This document shows positions 22,461-26,707 of a stretch of 26,707 nt of DNA, piece after piece. Each line of letters opens with the position of its first letter. The stretch's first letter is position 1. The DNA is from JAHDCJ01 sp039028895. GTDB lineage: Bacteria > Bacteroidota > Bacteroidia > Chitinophagales > Saprospiraceae. The stretch lies in assembly GCA_039028895.1 (NCBI GenBank), contig JBCCHF010000061.1, positions 1 to 26,707 on the forward strand, in the 5' to 3' direction. Made by a program: the position numbers and the translations under genes. Under the pieces are notes generated by a model. The model was not told where the DNA came from. It did not search any database and saw only the letters and a program-made list of their open reading frames with translations.

Positions 22461-22474
22461 GTGCAAAAAGTAAA

Positions 22475-25400
22475 CTAAAGATAACTGCTTGGCAGGCGGC
22501 CGAATTCTTTTTTGAACTGGCGAGAGAAATACTCTACATCTTTAAAACCCACAGCGAAGGCAGTGGCTTTAACAGAATCTTGCTCGCTGGACTCTAACAT
22601 GGATTTGGCGAGATTAAACCGGACGGCATTAATATACTGGTTGGCAGTAAGCCCAGTGAGTGTTTTTATTTTTCTGAATAGTTTGCTTCGACTTATGGCA
22701 AGCTCGGATGTTATGGAATCTGCTTTGAAGCCGAATTTCCCGGCATTATCTTTTACAATCTGTTCTAATTCAACCAGCCACTGCTGATCATTAGCCGAAA
22801 TGATTGGTGGTTTCTGTTCTTTTAAAGGATTTGTTGCGGACTGTACTACTAATGCATCCTGTTCAACAAAAACAGTTTTCCGTGTTTTGTAATTTAGTAA
22901 TAGGTTTTTGATCCTCGCGAGTAATTCCTCTTCTTCAAAAGGTTTGATCATATAATCATCAACTCCAATCCGTAAAGCCTTAAGTTTATTGCTGAGTTCT
23001 GCCCTGGCAGTCAGCATAATTATTGGGATATGCCTCAGGTAGTCTTTCGACTTGAGGACTTCTAATAACTGGATCCCATCCATCACAGGCATCATGATAT
23101 CAGAAACGATAAGATCAATGGGTTGATTTGCAGTAGTGGCATTGGTAATGATGTCCAAAGCTTCCATTCCATTGACTGCTGTCTGAACATCATACATATC
23201 AGACAGAATGATCTTAAGGTAATTTCTCAGCCCACTGTTGTCTTCAACTATTAAAACATTAAACCGGGTAGTATTTGCACCAGAATATTCTGCCGCCATA
23301 ATGCCATTGGCTATCTCATTTTCTGCTTCCTTCTCCATAACATTTGTAACCGATAAATCTTCAAAATGTACTCCCATGACTTCCTTTTTCGGAAACGTAA
23401 AAGTGAAAGTACTACCTTTCTCAAGTTCGCTTTCGACTTCCAACTGGCCTTCAAAAAGATGGGCGAATTCGTAGCAGATAGCAAGACCAATACCGGTCCC
23501 CCCTTCAGTAGGAGCATCAGGTTGATTGGACTGGTAGTATCTATTAAAAATGTTGGGCAGGTCATAAGGGTGGATGCCCACTCCGGTATCAAGTACCTTT
23601 AATACCATATTATTCCCAAGGTCTTCCACCATTACTTCTATCCTTCCTCCTTTTGGGGTAAACTTCAGGGCATTTGCCAATAGGTTATTAAATACCTTTT
23701 CGAACTTTTTCTCATCAATCATCAATTGGAGATACTGATCTGCTTTATAATGGAAGACAAGGTTGATGGATTGTGCCTGGACATGTGATTCATAACCTGC
23801 CAGCAACCGTTTAATAAATGGATAAAAGGAAACTGGCTCAAGATTAAGTGTCAATTTACCGGACTCAAGTTTTGAAAGATCAAGAATTTCATTGATCAAA
23901 GACAACAAATGATTTGCATTTTGCTGCATCAATTTGACTAGTGTGAAGTCCTGATTTTTGAGGTTGCTCCTTTTTAGAAGTGTGCCAAGCGGCCCGAGGA
24001 TCAATGTTAATGGCGTTCTCAATTCGTGAGACACATTGGCGAAGAATCTTGACTTCGCTGTATCAAGCATCTTTAACTCTTCAGCTTGTTGTTCTATGAT
24101 CAGTTTATCTTCTTTTATCCTGGCGGTCCGTTTTTCTACAAGAGCCTCCAATTCCAGTTGGCGTTTTTTCAGATAATTGATTCTTCCAAAATAAAAAGCT
24201 GATCCAAAACCGAGAATCAACAGTGACAAAGAGCCGAGAAACCAATACCTGATATAGAATGGTCTGACAACATCAATAGCGATCTCAATAATATCTGAAG
24301 ACCACTTTCCATCCGCTGTCTGCGCTTTTACCAACAACTTTTGATTGCCGTATGGCAGCCTGCTAAGCCTAATAGATCGTTCACTCTGGTATGACCATTC
24401 CTTATCTATCTTGTCTATTTTCCAGGCATAATTATTTCTCTTACTATCGGTGAAATTCAAAAGTGCGAATTCAAGTTGGAAGTATCGATCGTCTGGTTTA
24501 AGTTTGATTTTATGGCTTTGGATTAATTCACCTGTTAGGTCAAGCAGCTTGTTTTCCTTACCGGAAAATTGCTGGAATCGCGTAATACTCAAAGGTATAT
24601 TTCGAATAGAATCGCCCATTTCGAAAGTATTGGGATCAAAGGTGGTTAAACCATTTAGCGATCCAAAAAACAGATGACCTTTATCATTCTGGAAATGGGA
24701 AACACGGTTAAACTCATTATGAGGTAACCCATCATCATTTTGAAATGAAGTAACATGATTGGTCTCTTTATCAAAAGCAATGATTCCATAATCACTGCTC
24801 ATCCATAAACGTTCTCTTTTATCTTCATAAACGGCATAGATTACATCATTGGGTAACCCCTCTTCTTTGGAAAAAACCTGATACTTATGTTTTTTAGGAT
24901 CCCATTTAATTAAGCCATTCTCGGAGGTTCCTAGCCAGAAAATGCCTTCTTTATCTTCATAGAAATGAAAAAATTTCTTAGCTGGCAGAAAGTCCTCTCC
25001 ATCAAATTCATTGTGAAAATGACGTGTAATACCTTTGTCGGGTTCCATTTTAAACAGACCGGAGGTTGAACAAATCCAGATATTACCATTTGAATCATCA
25101 TTAATATAAACGATATGAGATTTGTCTAAATCGTCAAACCCCGCTTCTGTATTGTATTTTAGAATATCTTCTGAATCAATGTTTTTGAAGAAAAGTCCCT
25201 TTGTACTACCCAGCCAAAGCCTTCCACTATCTTCTTCAAATATGGACCATATGCTGGATCTAGGGGAGTTTATTTTTTTAAAAGCAGATAATTGATCAGG
25301 ATATTCTAATAACTCAGGGTAAAAATAAACGAGTTCATTTCTTCTTCCAAGGAGTAGTTCCTCATCGCTACTAGGGAAAATTGCAAAATTTCCCCAATCT

Positions 25401-26563
25401 GAAGAATATATCTTTTCCGGCTCTGAATGGGGTTCTGATAAGTCCTGATAAAACAAACCATAAACCTCAGACTGTGCGAATAGATTTCCTTGCTTTTCAT
25501 AAATTCCTCGTATTGGGAAATGCTTTTCTTCGTATTCTTCGGCTACCTGCAAATAATTACTAAACTGGTTCTCCCTGATGAAAATCCTTGTTAGCCCAAA
25601 ATTGCCGCCCATCCATAATAGACCATTGTCGTCTTCAAAAGTGGATCTAAAGGATCTAACGGAGGAGTTGAGTTTGCTAAGTTCTGATATATAGGATCCA
25701 TTCCGAATGTCAAAAAATTGCCCATCCATAGCCAAAACCGGAGTCTTATTAAGGACTATTGAATTAGGATAATAATTTGAGAAGTAGACCTCAGAAAAGA
25801 AATCTCTTGTCGGAAACGCCATTTTTTCGAAACCACAGTCCTCTATACAGTTTATTGTATTTTCAGAAGTTTCCCAATATATCCTGTGGTCTAGCTGGCC
25901 GTTTTGGTTCCAACCCAATTGGGCATCAAATTCTTTGGTATTGAGCACCTCTCCTGAAGGAGTGATTTCTACGAGATCGAATTTGTCTTTCAAATAACAC
26001 CATATGGTTCCTCTTTTTGTGATGTACCGTGGAAGTGCTTTCCCCAAATGTGAAACATCAATAGTTACAAAATCAGAATCAGGGTGATAGAAAACCACAT
26101 GATGAGAACCATCCGGATGAACAGACAAATAAGCCAAGCTATTTTGAGGGCCACTGATGACATTTATATCTATTTCATAATCAGTAGGATTGACTTTTAT
26201 TCCAAACTTATCTTCAAATGAGATAAACTCATGCTTTTGAGGGTGGAAAAGGAGGATATTCCTTTCGTAACCCACTAACCACAAATAACCTTTGAAATCC
26301 TTTCTGATTCGCCACACACCATAATCCAGTCCCGGAAGACTGTCATTTAAATAAGACTTAAAGGTATACCCATCATATCTCATTAGTCCTTTAGGACATC
26401 CTAACCATAGAAAACCTTCATCATCCTGGTTTATTGCATTGATTTCGCGATGAAGCAATCCGTCTTCTTCAGTGTATAGCTTGGATTGGATAACAAAGTC
26501 CTGGGCCAACACTGGGGAGGCAAAGGCGAGGGTAAGGACGAGAATGTATGTCAATGTCTTCAC
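22475..26563 (-). CDS. Hybrid two-component system sensor/regulator (HTCC type)
   Basis: A 1362-residue one-protein signalling system. A GTG start at 26563 gives a clean signal peptide (MKTLTYILVLTLAFASPVLA, 1-20). The periplasmic sensor has about a dozen two-component-propeller repeats with [LI]W-[LMI]-G motifs (for example 53-60, 316-324, 449-457, 541-550) and then a Y_Y_Y domain (about 690-765). One membrane helix (about 772-792) leads to a coiled coil, a HisKA domain with the phospho-acceptor H846 (VSHELRTP), an HATPase domain (NNLLANALKF, DTGVGI, GGTGIGLAI), a receiver with D1155 (SDIMMP) and K1207, and an AraC-type DNA-binding domain (1262-1362). All catalytic residues are present. Such proteins usually control polysaccharide-use genes, but none is seen here. 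Confidence 0.95.
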   Translation of the reverse strand: MKTLTYILVLTLAFASPVLAQDFVIQSKLYTEEDGLLHREINAINQDDEGFLWLGCPKGLMRYDGYTFKSYLNDSLPGLDYGVWRIRKDFKGYLWLVGYERNILLFHPQKHEFISFEDKFGIKVNPTDYEIDINVISGPQNSLAYLSVHPDGSHHVVFYHPDSDFVTIDVSHLGKALPRYITKRGTIWCYLKDKFDLVEITPSGEVLNTKEFDAQLGWNQNGQLDHRIYWETSENTINCIEDCGFEKMAFPTRDFFSEVYFSNYYPNSIVLNKTPVLAMDGQFFDIRNGSYISELSKLNSSVRSFRSTFEDDNGLLWMGGNFGLTRIFIRENQFSNYLQVAEEYEEKHFPIRGIYEKQGNLFAQSEVYGLFYQDLSEPHSEPEKIYSSDWGNFAIFPSSDEELLLGRRNELVYFYPELLEYPDQLSAFKKINSPRSSIWSIFEEDSGRLWLGSTKGLFFKNIDSEDILKYNTEAGFDDLDKSHIVYINDDSNGNIWICSTSGLFKMEPDKGITRHFHNEFDGEDFLPAKKFFHFYEDKEGIFWLGTSENGLIKWDPKKHKYQVFSKEEGLPNDVIYAVYEDKRERLWMSSDYGIIAFDKETNHVTSFQNDDGLPHNEFNRVSHFQNDKGHLFFGSLNGLTTFDPNTFEMGDSIRNIPLSITRFQQFSGKENKLLDLTGELIQSHKIKLKPDDRYFQLEFALLNFTDSKRNNYAWKIDKIDKEWSYQSERSIRLSRLPYGNQKLLVKAQTADGKWSSDIIEIAIDVVRPFYIRYWFLGSLSLLILGFGSAFYFGRINYLKKRQLELEALVEKRTARIKEDKLIIEQQAEELKMLDTAKSRFFANVSHELRTPLTLILGPLGTLLKRSNLKNQDFTLVKLMQQNANHLLSLINEILDLSKLESGKLTLNLEPVSFYPFIKRLLAGYESHVQAQSINLVFHYKADQYLQLMIDEKKFEKVFNNLLANALKFTPKGGRIEVMVEDLGNNMVLKVLDTGVGIHPYDLPNIFNRYYQSNQPDAPTEGGTGIGLAICYEFAHLFEGQLEVESELEKGSTFTFTFPKKEVMGVHFEDLSVTNVMEKEAENEIANGIMAAEYSGANTTRFNVLIVEDNSGLRNYLKIILSDMYDVQTAVNGMEALDIITNATTANQPIDLIVSDIMMPVMDGIQLLEVLKSKDYLRHIPIIMLTARAELSNKLKALRIGVDDYMIKPFEEEELLARIKNLLLNYKTRKTVFVEQDALVVQSATNPLKEQKPPIISANDQQWLVELEQIVKDNAGKFGFKADSITSELAISRSKLFRKIKTLTGLTANQYINAVRFNLAKSMLESSEQDSVKATAFAVGFKDVEYFSRQFKKEFGRLPSSYL

Positions 26564-26707
26564 TGGATCAATTAACTATTGACCAATTTCAAAAAACAAT
26601 AAAAGTTGACTTTGGGGTGATGCGTGGGGTTGAGTAATGTCTCAGACTTAGGTTAGGCTATATCAATTTACTGAAAAACAATAAATTACAATAGAAATAT
26701 AATAATT
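26564..26707. other. Upstream edge region of the HTCC gene
   Basis: The 144 bases to the window end are AT-rich and contain no ORF of note. No exact TAnnTTTG promoter motif was found on the minus strand, so the HTCC promoter is either non-canonical or lies beyond the edge. Confidence 0.4.

Larger units (their letters stand above)
21751..22474. other. Repeat-rich stretch without an intact gene
   Basis: No intact gene is seen. From left to right it holds plain AT-rich DNA with an AG-rich patch (about 21811-21841), a strong minus-strand terminator (21974-21999), a long imperfect hairpin (22058-22125), a fragment of a secreted protein (22130-22258), a degenerate 22-base tandem repeat (22311-22384) and a REP-like palindrome cluster (22391-22460). 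Short open frames, such as the minus-strand one at 21932-22120, lack protein-like composition and run through the hairpins. Confidence 0.75.

Overview
The window looks like a chromosomal segment of a Bacteroidota organism, most likely a Cytophagales relative. This is inferred from gene families and signals, not from any search. The supporting marks are a hybrid two-component (HTCC-type) regulator with sensor propeller, kinase, receiver and AraC domains; two promoters with the Bacteroidota -7 motif TAnnTTTG; a remnant of what looks like a type IX secretion sorting domain; an S23-type four-helix-bundle gene; and weak or absent Shine-Dalgarno sites.

Layout. (1) 3-893: the 3' part of a kelch-repeat gene cut by the window edge. 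(2) 964-3601 (+): a probable three-gene unit of an NPD-family flavoprotein, a long-chain-type acyl-CoA dehydrogenase and a hotdog thioesterase. It meets, tail to tail, the minus-strand genes for an enoyl-CoA hydratase/isomerase, a cytochrome P450 and a second thioesterase (3608-6406). Together these form a small acyl-CoA/lipid-oxidation island. (3) 6502-12681 (-): a tight efflux operon marR > membrane fusion protein > RND pump > TolC-like channel, with a visible MarR-type operator and promoter in front of marR. (4) 12801-15438 (+): acylating acetaldehyde dehydrogenase and 4-hydroxy-2-oxovalerate aldolase, which form a channelling complex in other bacteria. Here they are separated by an inserted S23-like gene bracketed by oppositely oriented TTTGAA-type repeats. 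(5) 15492-17069 (-): an SDR dehydrogenase and a TetR regulator, with a perfect 16-bp operator at the SDR promoter. (6) 17335-21081 (+): two small unknown genes, a class I/II aminotransferase and an AarF/UbiB-family kinase. (7) 21082-22474: a repeat-rich stretch holding paired hairpins, a secreted unknown protein, a terminator, the secretion-domain remnant, a tandem repeat and a REP-like palindrome cluster. (8) 22475-26563 (-): the 1362-residue HTCC sensor/regulator.

How the genes may work together. The efflux operon probably exports a toxic or amphipathic compound and is switched by MarR. The acyl-CoA/P450 genes and the aldolase/dehydrogenase pair suggest breakdown of a lipid-like or aromatic substrate, but the substrate and the upstream ring-cleavage steps are not in the window. 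The most unusual feature is the S23 cassette between the aldehyde dehydrogenase and aldolase genes. Its flanks can pair with each other (19 of 20 bases in the best arms), which recalls the intervening sequences of some 23S rRNAs but within a protein-coding operon.
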